A stretch of 55,078 bases of DNA from contig NZ_BMZA01000017.1 in assembly GCF_014652555.1 (NCBI RefSeq), forward strand, positions 1-55,078, written 5' to 3'. The DNA comes from Novosphingobium colocasiae. GTDB taxonomy: Bacteria; Pseudomonadota; Alphaproteobacteria; Sphingomonadales; Sphingomonadaceae. A program made the translations under genes and the position numbers. Positions 34,045 through 42,189 of the stretch are shown piece after piece. Position 1 is the stretch's first letter. Each line of letters starts with the position of its first letter. The notes below the pieces were generated by a model, which was given only the letters and a program-made list of their open reading frames with translations, searched no databases and was not told the origin of the DNA.

Positions 34045-36082
34045 AGGCCTTGGTCCCTTCGAGTGTGCCGGTTCGTTCGGCAAGTTTCGCAAGCGCGCGG
34101 TCATCGGGATGACGTTGCGCCAGGCCTTCTATCTGCGCCAGTGCGCCGGCGGTGTCTGTGGCGATCCGCACAACCGCTGCGTTCAGCGCGGCGCGATCGG
34201 CTTCGGGAAAATCGGGTGCGGGCTCGAACACCTCTACCGGCCGGGAGCGTCCGCGCAGCACCACGCTGCCCAGCGGCCGCCACCAGTCCAGCCCCGAACG
34301 CTCGACGAACTCGCGGCTGGCGATGACCGAAGTGCCGAGCGCCTTGTTGGCCGCTTCGAGCCGCGCGGCGGTGTTCATCGCATCGCCCAGCGCGGTGTAC
34401 TGGATACGCCGTTCACCGCCGAAGTTGCCCACCACCGCCTCGCCGAAGTGCTGGCCGACACGGGTCCGGCCCACCGGCGGCAGCGCCGGATCGATCGACT
34501 GGCGGAACGCTTCGCCCGCCTGCCACATCGCGTGTCCGGCCAGCGCGGCGTTGCGGCCATCGTCCGGCCTGGCGATCGGCGCGCCCCAAAACGCCACCAC
34601 CGCATCGCCGACATACTTGTCGATCACGCCGCCATATTCGAGGACCACGCTGCTGAGGCGATCGAGATAGTCGTTCAGCAGGCGCGCGACGACTTCCGGC
34701 TCCAACTGGTGCGAAAGCTGGGTGAACCCCTCCAGATCGCTGAACAGGATATAGAGTTCGCGCTTCGCCCCGGAGAGCGTGAGCTTTTCCGGATTGTCGA
34801 TGATTTCCTGCGCGATGTCGCGTGGCAGGTATTTGCCCAGCGCGTCCTGCGCGAACCGGCGCTCCACCGCGCCCGATGCTCGCACCGCGCCGGATACGGC
34901 GATGAAGGCCAGCAGCCAGCCGCCCAGCCAGCCGAACGCCGGCGTGCCATAGGTATCGACATCGCGGCTTTCGAGCAGGAACGGCAGCCCGCCGATCGCC
35001 AGCAACTGGACGATCAGCAACGGGGCCATCTTCCACGGCTTGAGGTCGATCAGCGCCGTGAATGCAGCCGCGCCGACCACCAGCAGCGCCACCACCAACC
35101 GCTGCCAGCCCAGCACCGGGCTCTTGCGCGCGCCGTCGAGCATCTGGGCGATAGTCTCCGCATGCACCTCGATGCCGGGCACCGTGGCCCCGGTATAGCC
35201 GGTGAGCGCGGTGGTGACCTGGTCGGTATCGATGATCTGGCCACCGATCAGCACGTAGCGGCCGGCCACCTGCGCTGAAAGCGCGGTAGTCATATCGGCA
35301 TCGGCACCGGCCGGCGCGGCGAACAGGTCGATCGGGATGGACGAGAACACCGGCGCATCGCTGGCCGCGCGGCGGTAGCGGATCGAGCCCGTGTAGCCCG
35401 CAAAGGCGCGCTCCTCCCCTTGGCCTGCCGCCGCGATCATCGCCCGGCCCAGCAGCGGCGGCAGGCCCGGCTCGATGCTCGGCCACACGCGCGTCGCCCC
35501 CTGATAGTTGCTGAGGCGGATGCTGGCCGGGTGGACGTTGGTGCCCTCCACCCGCTTCATGAACGCGCGCAGGTATTCCTGCTGTTCGTAATTGATGTCG
35601 TCCTTGTTGGTGGCAAGGTCGGCATAGGCGACGAAGGTCGGCGTTTTCATCGCACGCAGCGCCGCGATCAGGTCCTCGTCCTCGTCCTGCGGCTGGTCGA
35701 ACAGGATATCGATGCCGATCGCCTTGGCCCCCATGCCGTCAAGCCTGCGCAGCGATCGCGCCAGCAGCGCCCGGTCCAGCGGCGATCGCTTGCGCACGTT
35801 GCGCAGCGTCTGGTCGGTATAGGCGACGATCTGGATGCGCGGGTCCTGTTCCACCTGCGGGGCCATCACGAAGGCGCGCAGATCGTACAGCGAATCCTCG
35901 GCGTCACCGATCACCGGCACGTTCCAACTGAACAGGATCAGCAGCAGCGCCGAAACCAGCAGCATGCCTGATACCGCCAGTTGCCGCGCCGATGCCGCCC
36001 GCACATTGCGCCACCCCTTGCGTACCAGCCGCCGCAGCGGCGGCGGCGCGGCCGGGGTGGGGGGAGGGGCGGGGGCGGGCAT
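34031..36082 (-). CDS. CHASE2-domain class III adenylate cyclase
   Basis: 683 residues. Membrane helix at about 34-53, periplasmic CHASE2 sensor domain about 55-320, three further helices about 326-400, then the cyclase domain about 435-640. Catalytic residues are complete: metal aspartates D449 (FSDLEGFT) and D493 (YVGDAVVAFWG), adenine-selecting K489 and D567, and transition-state N570 and R574 (GDAMNTAARLE). The K/D pair argues for ATP rather than GTP as substrate. The protein would sense an unknown periplasmic signal and make cAMP in the cytoplasm. It starts 12 bp after the CHAT gene and overlaps the FecR gene by 14 bp, firmly inside the operon. The island also encodes cyclic-nucleotide-binding domains and a CpdA-like phosphodiesterase. 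Confidence 0.92.
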   Translation of the reverse strand: MPAPAPPPTPAAPPPLRRLVRKGWRNVRAASARQLAVSGMLLVSALLLILFSWNVPVIGDAEDSLYDLRAFVMAPQVEQDPRIQIVAYTDQTLRNVRKRSPLDRALLARSLRRLDGMGAKAIGIDILFDQPQDEDEDLIAALRAMKTPTFVAYADLATNKDDINYEQQEYLRAFMKRVEGTNVHPASIRLSNYQGATRVWPSIEPGLPPLLGRAMIAAAGQGEERAFAGYTGSIRYRRAASDAPVFSSIPIDLFAAPAGADADMTTALSAQVAGRYVLIGGQIIDTDQVTTALTGYTGATVPGIEVHAETIAQMLDGARKSPVLGWQRLVVALLVVGAAAFTALIDLKPWKMAPLLIVQLLAIGGLPFLLESRDVDTYGTPAFGWLGGWLLAFIAVSGAVRASGAVERRFAQDALGKYLPRDIAQEIIDNPEKLTLSGAKRELYILFSDLEGFTQLSHQLEPEVVARLLNDYLDRLSSVVLEYGGVIDKYVGDAVVAFWGAPIARPDDGRNAALAGHAMWQAGEAFRQSIDPALPPVGRTRVGQHFGEAVVGNFGGERRIQYTALGDAMNTAARLEAANKALGTSVIASREFVERSGLDWWRPLGSVVLRGRSRPVEVFEPAPDFPEADRAALNAAVVRIATDTAGALAQIEGLAQRHPDDRALAKLAERTGTLEGTKAYVLA

Positions 36083-36094
36083 CGGGCGTGCCGT

Positions 36095-39000
36095 TCAGCG
36101 CGCCGGGGCCGGGCGGGCGGCATCACCGACGATGGCGAAGCCGGCCCAGTAATACGGGTGGCTGGTTTCGGGATCGTCCATCAGCTTGCGCTGCGCCGCC
36201 ATCAGCGCGCCGCCGATCGAAGTGCCGTGTGCCTGGTAGAACCCCTGGAACAGCCGCCGGGTGGCGTTGTAATCGTCCGGCGCGGGCCAGTGGCTGGCGA
36301 TGACCTGGCGGCCGCCGGCGGCGATGAAGGCGCGGACCAGCCCGTCCAGCGCCTGATCGCTGCCGGTCGATAGCCCGGCCTCCTGCGTCGCCACGAATCC
36401 GGCCCCGCTGGCGGTATCGCAGGCGGACAGCACCACCAGATCGGCATCGAGGCGCAGGTCGAAGATTTCGCCGAACGACAGCAGGCCGTCAGACCCCGCG
36501 CCGCCGAACGAGGTCAGCAGGGCAGGGCGGGCGGGGCAGCCGCTGTGGGGCGCGGTGACGAGGCCGTGCGTGGCGAAGTGGACCACGCGGAACCCGTCCA
36601 GATCGCCGCGCGCCTTGATCGCGTTGTCGGTGAAGCCGGCACCGGTCACCAGTTCCGCCGCTCCGGCCGGAAAGGTATGGGCGGCGTCCTTCAGTTCGGC
36701 GTCCGAGATCGGCCGGTTCCACGCCGAAAGCGGCCACTGGCAATCGGCATCGGGCGCGGCCGGATCGGCCGAGCGGATCGATTGCGCCTTGTCGAGCGGG
36801 CCGACCGCAAGGTTGTCGCCCAGCCCCAGATAGCCGCGCCGCGCGGTGGAGGCGGGGGCCTTGCGGGCATCGCGAAAACTGGCGGCGGACAGCGCGGTGC
36901 TCACCTGCGTGGTCCGGCCCAGCCAGCGGATGCCGGTGAAATCGTACTCGTCGCCGCCGTCCGCAACCCGCGCGTGATAGGCGGCAACGCCCTTGGCATC
37001 ATCGGTCAGCAGGTTGATCGGCAGCTTGAGCATCGCCCCGCCCGGTTCGACCACGAGGTGGCTGAGCCCGTCTATCTCGGCCCGCGCCGGGCCGAGCAGC
37101 GCCTGATCGAGCGCTACCGCGCTGTCTACATCGAACGGATAGGTCGATTGCACCCCGCCGATCGACAGCGAGATACTGTCGCGCAGGGTGTTGACCGCCT
37201 GATCGATCGCCGCGCCCGACAGGCCGATCTTCCACGCCCGCGCGGTCTGCCGGTCAAGATAGACCGCATAAGCCGCGCCGCCCGCGTCCAGCAGCTTGAG
37301 ATAGCCTTCGCCCGCCGTCAGCGCCGCCTGCAGGTCAGCCAGCGGCACCGTGCGGCTGGCGACCGCGCGGTAGCGGGGATAGGCGGAAAGCCTGGCCATC
37401 AGCGCCACTTGCGCCTGGGCAAGCTGGTCCTGCTGGGCGCGCAAGGTGGCGATCTGCGCGGCGACGGACGCGCCGCCATCGGGCGCGGCGGAAAGCCGGG
37501 CGATGTCGATCCGGCTGCGCTCCAGCGCGCGGGCGATGCCTTGCGAATCGCGATACAGCGCCGCCGCTTCGTCCGAACCACCCTCCAACTGGCGCGACAG
37601 TTGCGCCAGGCTGTCGGCCGCTGCCGGGCTTTCCAGCAATTGCGCCGCCTCGAACAGCGCGGCGACGGCGGCGGTGTCCTGCGTGCCTTGCCCGTCCGGC
37701 CCTGCCAGCAGGTCGAAATAGGGGCGCATCAGGTTTTCCATGCCGACCAGCACGCCCTGCCGCGCGGTCACATCGTTCACCAGCGCGCGGTAGATCGTCA
37801 GCGCTTCGGGCTGCTGGCCGCGCCGGGCCAGGAACCCGGCCAGCCGCGCCCGGGCCACGTTGACCGATGTGCTGTCGGGATAACCCTGCTGCACCATCGC
37901 CAGCGCATCGCGCAGATGACCTTCGGCCGCACCGTTCTGGCCCAGCGATTCCTCGCTCAGTGCCTGTTCGGACAGGATCTGCGCGCGCAGCCGGGTGATC
38001 GAAACCACGCGGCCGTCCTGCACCGCCATGGCATCGCCATAGGCCCCGGCCAGCGTATCGCGCGCCTTGGCGTAATCGCCCTGAAGCCGCCGCACGGTGC
38101 CGCGCAACTGCCGCGCCTGCGCATCGATCAGCGTGGCGCGGTCCTGCGGCGAAAGCCGGGTCGGCTGGCCCAGCAGCGCCGACATCGGCGTGTTGGGCGT
38201 GCTGTTGAGCCCGCGCGCCGTGGTCCCGTCGATCCGCACCGAGCCATCAGGCGCGGCCGGCGACACGAACGGCGGCACCGGCCGCGCCAAGATGACCAGC
38301 GCTTCGTCGAGGTTGCCGCGATTGATGGCGTCGATCGCGGCATAGTTGCGCGCCAGCCGCGCCTGCACCGGGTCCATCAGGTGCATCGCCCCGGCTTCGT
38401 CGAACAGCCGCCGCGCCTGCGCATAGGCACCCAGGTTCGATTGCTGCAGCGCGCGGTTGACCAGCGCCTCGTGGCGCACGGCATCGCGCAGGGACGCATC
38501 GGAATCGGGATCGCCGGCGGTCACGGTATCGTCGAACAAGGTGGGCGCGGTGGCGAAGAATTCGGCCGCTTCGGCATAAGCGCCGGCATTGTTGCCGCGA
38601 TAGCCCTGGCCCAGCAGCGTGCCGGCATCCCCCTGCCGCGCGCGCGCCTTCACCAGGCTCATCGATTCGCCGGCCCCCAGATTGGCGATGCCGACGCTGC
38701 CGGCGATCAGCCGGTCCTGCTCGAGCGAGGCGAGCGCGAGGCGCAGCGCCGCGTCATAGGCGGCCAGCCCTTCGACGATCACCATCCCGTGCGCGGTGCG
38801 GCGCGCATAGACCCGCCACGCCAGCCCCGATCGCGCGGCGGTGCAGGTCAGGCCCTCTGCCGAGAGCGCGGCGGCGGCATCGCCGCAGGCGAGCGGTTCG
38901 GCCCGCAACGCCGCCACCCGGTCCAGCGCGGTATCGGCCCCGCGCAGGGCATAAGCGGCCCCCACCGGCAGCGCGACATCCGCGCACAGGATCGACCACT

Positions 39001-39190
39001 TGCGTTCGAAAACTGAGTTGCGCGCCTGCCCCAGCGGCGTCCCTTGCGCATGGCATCCCGGCCCTTGCGTGCCGATGGCGAAGTCTGCCGCGATCGATGG
39101 TCTGGTGTCGGGTGCCGCCCAGCCGGCTCCCGATTGACCGGCAAGCGCGGCGCTTGCCACCATTGCCGCCAGCTTGATGATCCCGCGCAC
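36095..39190 (-). CDS. Exported TPR-CHAT domain protein (caspase-like protease fold)
   Basis: About 1,031 residues from the GTG at 39190, preceded by GGAAGGATGACGTT; further in-frame codons upstream could extend it by 28. A signal peptide is visible (IIKLAAMVASAALAGQSGAGWAA). A long alpha-helical TPR-like region (about 120-640) contains repeated ALVNRALQQSNLGAYAQARRLF-type helices. The C-terminal CHAT domain has both members of the catalytic dyad: H875 in VVHFATHGLV and C924 in VVLSACDTASG. It also has the GLVRAFIAAGGRQVIASHW segment typical of CHAT. It is the first gene of the leftward operon. A CHAT protease with an export signal would act in the periplasm or at the surface, possibly cleaving the TpsA protein or a cytochrome; substrate unknown. 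Confidence 0.85.
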   Translation of the reverse strand: MRGIIKLAAMVASAALAGQSGAGWAAPDTRPSIAADFAIGTQGPGCHAQGTPLGQARNSVFERKWSILCADVALPVGAAYALRGADTALDRVAALRAEPLACGDAAAALSAEGLTCTAARSGLAWRVYARRTAHGMVIVEGLAAYDAALRLALASLEQDRLIAGSVGIANLGAGESMSLVKARARQGDAGTLLGQGYRGNNAGAYAEAAEFFATAPTLFDDTVTAGDPDSDASLRDAVRHEALVNRALQQSNLGAYAQARRLFDEAGAMHLMDPVQARLARNYAAIDAINRGNLDEALVILARPVPPFVSPAAPDGSVRIDGTTARGLNSTPNTPMSALLGQPTRLSPQDRATLIDAQARQLRGTVRRLQGDYAKARDTLAGAYGDAMAVQDGRVVSITRLRAQILSEQALSEESLGQNGAAEGHLRDALAMVQQGYPDSTSVNVARARLAGFLARRGQQPEALTIYRALVNDVTARQGVLVGMENLMRPYFDLLAGPDGQGTQDTAAVAALFEAAQLLESPAAADSLAQLSRQLEGGSDEAAALYRDSQGIARALERSRIDIARLSAAPDGGASVAAQIATLRAQQDQLAQAQVALMARLSAYPRYRAVASRTVPLADLQAALTAGEGYLKLLDAGGAAYAVYLDRQTARAWKIGLSGAAIDQAVNTLRDSISLSIGGVQSTYPFDVDSAVALDQALLGPARAEIDGLSHLVVEPGGAMLKLPINLLTDDAKGVAAYHARVADGGDEYDFTGIRWLGRTTQVSTALSAASFRDARKAPASTARRGYLGLGDNLAVGPLDKAQSIRSADPAAPDADCQWPLSAWNRPISDAELKDAAHTFPAGAAELVTGAGFTDNAIKARGDLDGFRVVHFATHGLVTAPHSGCPARPALLTSFGGAGSDGLLSFGEIFDLRLDADLVVLSACDTASGAGFVATQEAGLSTGSDQALDGLVRAFIAAGGRQVIASHWPAPDDYNATRRLFQGFYQAHGTSIGGALMAAQRKLMDDPETSHPYYWAGFAIVGDAARPAPAR

Positions 39191-39359
39191 AACGTCATCC
39201 TTCCCTGAGACGCTGTGGGAGCGGGATCGAAGGTCGGGACGATGCCCGTTTGAATTGTCGCCCCCCAGCGCCAATGCTTTGGGACACTAACGACAAGTTA
39301 AGCTCCGCCGCAATGTCCAATTGTTTCTGAAGCGGGGCAATTTTACAGGATTGGGCGAT
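39191..39359 (-). promoter_or_regulatory. Presumed promoter region of the CHAT-to-LVIVD operon
   Basis: This 169-bp gap before the CHAT gene is the only clear space upstream of nine tightly packed leftward genes, so it must hold their main promoter. It is visibly more AT-rich than its surroundings (39280-39360). A TTGGAC hexamer lies in the leftward direction near 39313-39318, but no good -10 partner is seen. No CRP-type palindrome matching the one at 9408-9423 was found. Confidence 0.35.
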
Positions 39360-40622
39360 TTATCGGGCTCGGTCGCCAGTCTGTGCGGGAATGGGATCGT
39401 TTGCGTTAAAATGCGGCGATTTTTCCTGCCCGCCCCGTGGGTCGCGCCGGTGCTTTTCGGCCAGCAGGAACAGCCCGAGCCCGGCGAGCGACAGGCCGAC
39501 GCCGATCCACCCGGTCGCGCCATAGCCATAGCCGGCCGCCAGCGCCATGCCGCCCAGCCAGGGGCCGAGCGCATTGGCGGCGTTGAAGGCGCTGTGATGC
39601 GCGGCTGCGGCCAGTGCCTGGGCATCGCCCGCCACGTCCATCAGGCGCGATTGCAGGATCGTCCCGAAGCCGCTGCCGAACCCGATCAGCACCACCACGA
39701 TTCCCAGCGACCAGCCGTGGCCGATGGCGAAAGGATAGAGCGCCAGCGCCAGCGCCAGTTCGATCATCGCCAGCACCACCGCGCGGCTCTGGTGGCGATC
39801 GGCCAGCCAGGCCCAGAACAGGTTGCCCGCCGTCATGCCGATCCCGAACAGCCCCAGCATCAGCGGCACCGTACCAGGCGAAAGCCCGGTCACTTCGAGC
39901 ATGGCCGAAGCGGCGTAAGTATAGACGCAAAAGAGCCCGCCGAACCCGATTGCCCCGGTCAGCAATGTCAGCACCACCTGCTCGCGCCGCAGCGCCCCCA
40001 GTTCGCGCATCGGGCTCGCGTTTTCGGCGGGTGGCTGCGATGGCGCATAGAGCGCCACCAGCGCCACGGTAATCAACGCCAGCCCGGCCACCACGGCAAA
40101 GCCGCTGCGCCAGCCCAGGTCCTGTCCCAGCCAGTTCGCCAGCGGCACGCCGATCACCGTGGCCAGCGTCAGCCCGGTCATCACCAGCGCGACCGACAGC
40201 GTGCGCTTGTCCGCCGGCACCAGCGATGCGGCGACCAGCGCGGCGATGCCGAAATAGGCCCCGTGCGGCACGCCGCTGAGGAACCGGAACGCCAGCAGGC
40301 TGTGATAGTCCGCCGCCACCGCCGAAAGCCCGTTGCCCAGCGCGAACAGCGCCATCAGCCCCAGCAGCAGGCTGCGCCGGTTGATCCTTGCCGCCAGCAC
40401 CGCGATCAGCGGCGCGCCGATCACCACGCCCAGCGCATAAGCGCTGATCGCGTGCCCCGCCTGCGGCTCGGTGATGTGCAGGTCGCGGCTGAAAAACGGC
40501 ACCAGGCTCATCGCCGCGAACTCGGTGGTGCCGATCGCAAAGGCCCCGGTCGCCAGTGCGAACAGCACCAGCCACGGATGGCGGGAGGCGGAAAGAGTAG
40601 AGGCGGGGGAGGGATCGGTCAT
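39360..40622 (-). CDS. MFS exporter, AraJ/YdhP-like (DHA1 family)
   Basis: 420 residues with about twelve hydrophobic helices. The N-terminal FAIGTTEFAAMSLVPFFSRDL and the motif SAYALGVVIGAPLIAVLAARINRRSLLLG are characteristic of the DHA1 sugar-efflux/drug-efflux group (AraJ, YdhP). The inner-membrane protein should export a small molecule with proton antiport; the substrate is not predictable. The gene follows the CHAT operon's promoter region and has its own leader, which contains a strong hairpin at 40677-40715. There is no visible functional connection to the cytochrome island. Confidence 0.88.
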   Translation of the reverse strand: MTDPSPASTLSASRHPWLVLFALATGAFAIGTTEFAAMSLVPFFSRDLHITEPQAGHAISAYALGVVIGAPLIAVLAARINRRSLLLGLMALFALGNGLSAVAADYHSLLAFRFLSGVPHGAYFGIAALVAASLVPADKRTLSVALVMTGLTLATVIGVPLANWLGQDLGWRSGFAVVAGLALITVALVALYAPSQPPAENASPMRELGALRREQVVLTLLTGAIGFGGLFCVYTYAASAMLEVTGLSPGTVPLMLGLFGIGMTAGNLFWAWLADRHQSRAVVLAMIELALALALYPFAIGHGWSLGIVVVLIGFGSGFGTILQSRLMDVAGDAQALAAAAHHSAFNAANALGPWLGGMALAAGYGYGATGWIGVGLSLAGLGLFLLAEKHRRDPRGGQEKSPHFNANDPIPAQTGDRAR

Positions 40623-40659
40623 GCTGCGCTGCGCAATAGGGGGGAGACCCCTTTACTGC

Positions 40660-40715
40660 GGTCCGCGTCAAAACCAAGGCCACCGGGCTTGCGATCGACG
40701 CATTCCCGGTGGCCT
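40660..40715 (-). terminator. Hairpin with short T-tract, likely terminator of the cysteine operon
   Basis: AGGCCACCGGG (40677-40687) and CCCGGTGGCCT (40705-40715) form a perfect 11-bp stem with a 17-base loop. Read leftward, the stem is followed by TGGTTTTG. It lies downstream of the leftward cys operon and about 55 bp before the MFS start. It could stop read-through, or serve as a leader hairpin for the MFS gene. The long loop and weak T-run lower confidence. Confidence 0.4.
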
Positions 40716-40731
40716 CCGGTGCAATTTGGTT

Positions 40732-40913
40732 ATACCAAGGCTCGTTGATCCGAACTCATAGCCCTCTCCCCTTCAGGGGAGAGGGTTGGGAGAGGGGGAT
40801 GGTACCGCTTCGCCCCCTCTCTACTCCGGCTAGGCGGACAAGCCGCCAAGCCTGCGTATCTCTCCCATGAAGGGGAGAGAGCGACATGAGTCAAAATTAT
40901 TGAGACTTGGTAT
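40732..40913. mobile_element. MITE-like element with imperfect terminal inverted repeats and TA ends
   Basis: The left end reads ATACCAAGGCTC then ACTCAT and CTCTCCCCTTCA. The right end, reverse-complemented, reads ATACCAAGTCTC then ACTCAT and CTCTCCCCTTCA, in the same order over about 45 bases. Inside are strong hairpins: CCCTCTCCCC-TTCA-GGGGAGAGGG at 40762-40785 and GGCGG-ACAAG-CCGCC near 40833-40847. If the ends are CCAAG...CTTGG, both are flanked by TA, as for IS630/mariner-type elements. No open reading frame is inside. It abuts the stop codon of cysH. A half-copy is at 61-105. Confidence 0.6.
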
Positions 40914-41731
40914 TACAGGCCCGGATCGAAGTCCGGTGCGAGCTGGACGGTGTGGTCGGGCGTCTGCACGGCGGCGTGGATGCCGCACTCGGTCTTGTCC
41001 CACCCGCGCCAGCGGCCCGAGCGCGGATCCTCGCCCGCCGCAACCTTGCTGGTGCAGGGCATGCAGCCGATCGAGGGATAGCCCTGCGCCACCAGCGGGT
41101 GCGGCGGCAGGTCGTGCTCGGCGATATAGGCGGCCAGACGCTCGGCATTCCAGTCGATCAGCGGATTGATCTTGAGCCGCCCCTGCGCGTCCGAGGTATC
41201 GATCTCGAAGCGGGGCAGGGTGGCACGGGTGCTGGCCTGGAACGCCTTTCGCCCGGTGAACGAGGCATCGTAGCGCAGCAGTGCCTGTTCCAGCGGCCTG
41301 ACCTTGCGGATATCGCAGCAACCGTCGGGATCGAACGACCAGCGCAGACCGTTGGCGTCCTTCGCCGCCAGTTCCGCCGCATCCGGGGTCAGGTTGATGA
41401 GGTTGGTCAGGCCGATCTGCTCGACCAGCCGGTCACGGTAAGCCAGCGTTTCGGGGAAGTGCTTGCCGGTTTCCAGGAACAGCACCGGCACACCCGGATC
41501 GACCTGCGCCACCAGATGCAACAGCACCGCGCTCTCCGCGCCGAAGCTGGAGACCAGCGCCACATCGCCCGCCATCTGCTCGCGCAGCACCGTTTCGAGC
41601 ATCTCGCTCGTATCGGCACCGCGGAACAGGCGGTTGAGACGAACCGCATCGGCCTCGGTGAACCGGGGGCCGGTATCGATGCGGTCGCGGATGCGATTGG
41701 CGTCAATAGCGCGCGATGGGCTCTGTTGCAT
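40913..41731 (-). CDS. cysH: Phosphoadenylyl/adenylyl-sulfate reductase
   Basis: 272 residues. The PP-loop-type nucleotide fold contains SSFGAESAVLLHLV and FLETGKHFPETLAYRD. Four cysteines in the pairs GCCDIRK and GCMPCTSK mark the [4Fe-4S]-containing type, most often specific for adenylyl sulfate. The catalytic C-terminal ECGIH is present. It reduces activated sulfate to sulfite with thioredoxin or glutaredoxin in the cytoplasm. The ATG at 41731 is preceded by AAGGACTACCCG. It is the last gene of the leftward cobA-DUF2849-cysI-DUF934-cysH operon and feeds sulfite to CysI. Its stop codon touches the MITE-like element. Confidence 0.93.
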   Translation of the reverse strand: MQQSPSRAIDANRIRDRIDTGPRFTEADAVRLNRLFRGADTSEMLETVLREQMAGDVALVSSFGAESAVLLHLVAQVDPGVPVLFLETGKHFPETLAYRDRLVEQIGLTNLINLTPDAAELAAKDANGLRWSFDPDGCCDIRKVRPLEQALLRYDASFTGRKAFQASTRATLPRFEIDTSDAQGRLKINPLIDWNAERLAAYIAEHDLPPHPLVAQGYPSIGCMPCTSKVAAGEDPRSGRWRGWDKTECGIHAAVQTPDHTVQLAPDFDPGL

Positions 41732-41751
41732 CGGGTAGTCCTTGCAGGGCT

Positions 41752-42189
41752 TCAGGCGGGGTGCCGTTTCGCCCAGATGGCCTGACGACCGTCGACGACG
41801 GTGGCCTGGTAGACGTTGTCCCACCGCTCCAGCGTGGCTTTCACGGTTTCGGGATCGATCGGCTTGTTGGCATCGAAGGCATCGAAGCCGCAGCGCTGCA
41901 GGTGGCCGATCATGTCGGGGGCGATATCGCCCACCGCCACGATGTCGCCTTCGAAGCCGGCCTCGCGCAGGATGCGGGCGGACGAATAGCCGCGTCCGTC
42001 GGTCCACACCGGGAAGCTGATCTCGATCCGCTCGATCTGTTCGAGCTGCGGCAGCAATGCGCGGGCATCCTCGCCCGGTTCGACGCGCACGGTGGCGGCG
42101 TTGGAGCCTTCGGCGAAACAGGCGGCGGCGACGGCCGGCGCGGCCTTGCGCTGCAGCGTCGGCCGCCCGCTGATACGAACGTCACCCAT
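41752..42189 (-). CDS. DUF934 protein of the sulfate assimilation operon
   Basis: 145 residues from the ATG at 42189, which overlaps the end of cysI by 8 bp. It is a DUF934 family protein, with the family's conserved DGRGYSSARILRE and a following FEGDIVAVGDIAPDMIGHLQRCGFDAF. It has no membrane segment and no obvious catalytic site. Genes of this family sit almost always between cysI and cysH in proteobacteria. An accessory role in sulfite reduction is therefore inferred from context; the biochemical function is unknown. Confidence 0.85.
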   Translation of the reverse strand: MGDVRISGRPTLQRKAAPAVAAACFAEGSNAATVRVEPGEDARALLPQLEQIERIEISFPVWTDGRGYSSARILREAGFEGDIVAVGDIAPDMIGHLQRCGFDAFDANKPIDPETVKATLERWDNVYQATVVDGRQAIWAKRHPA

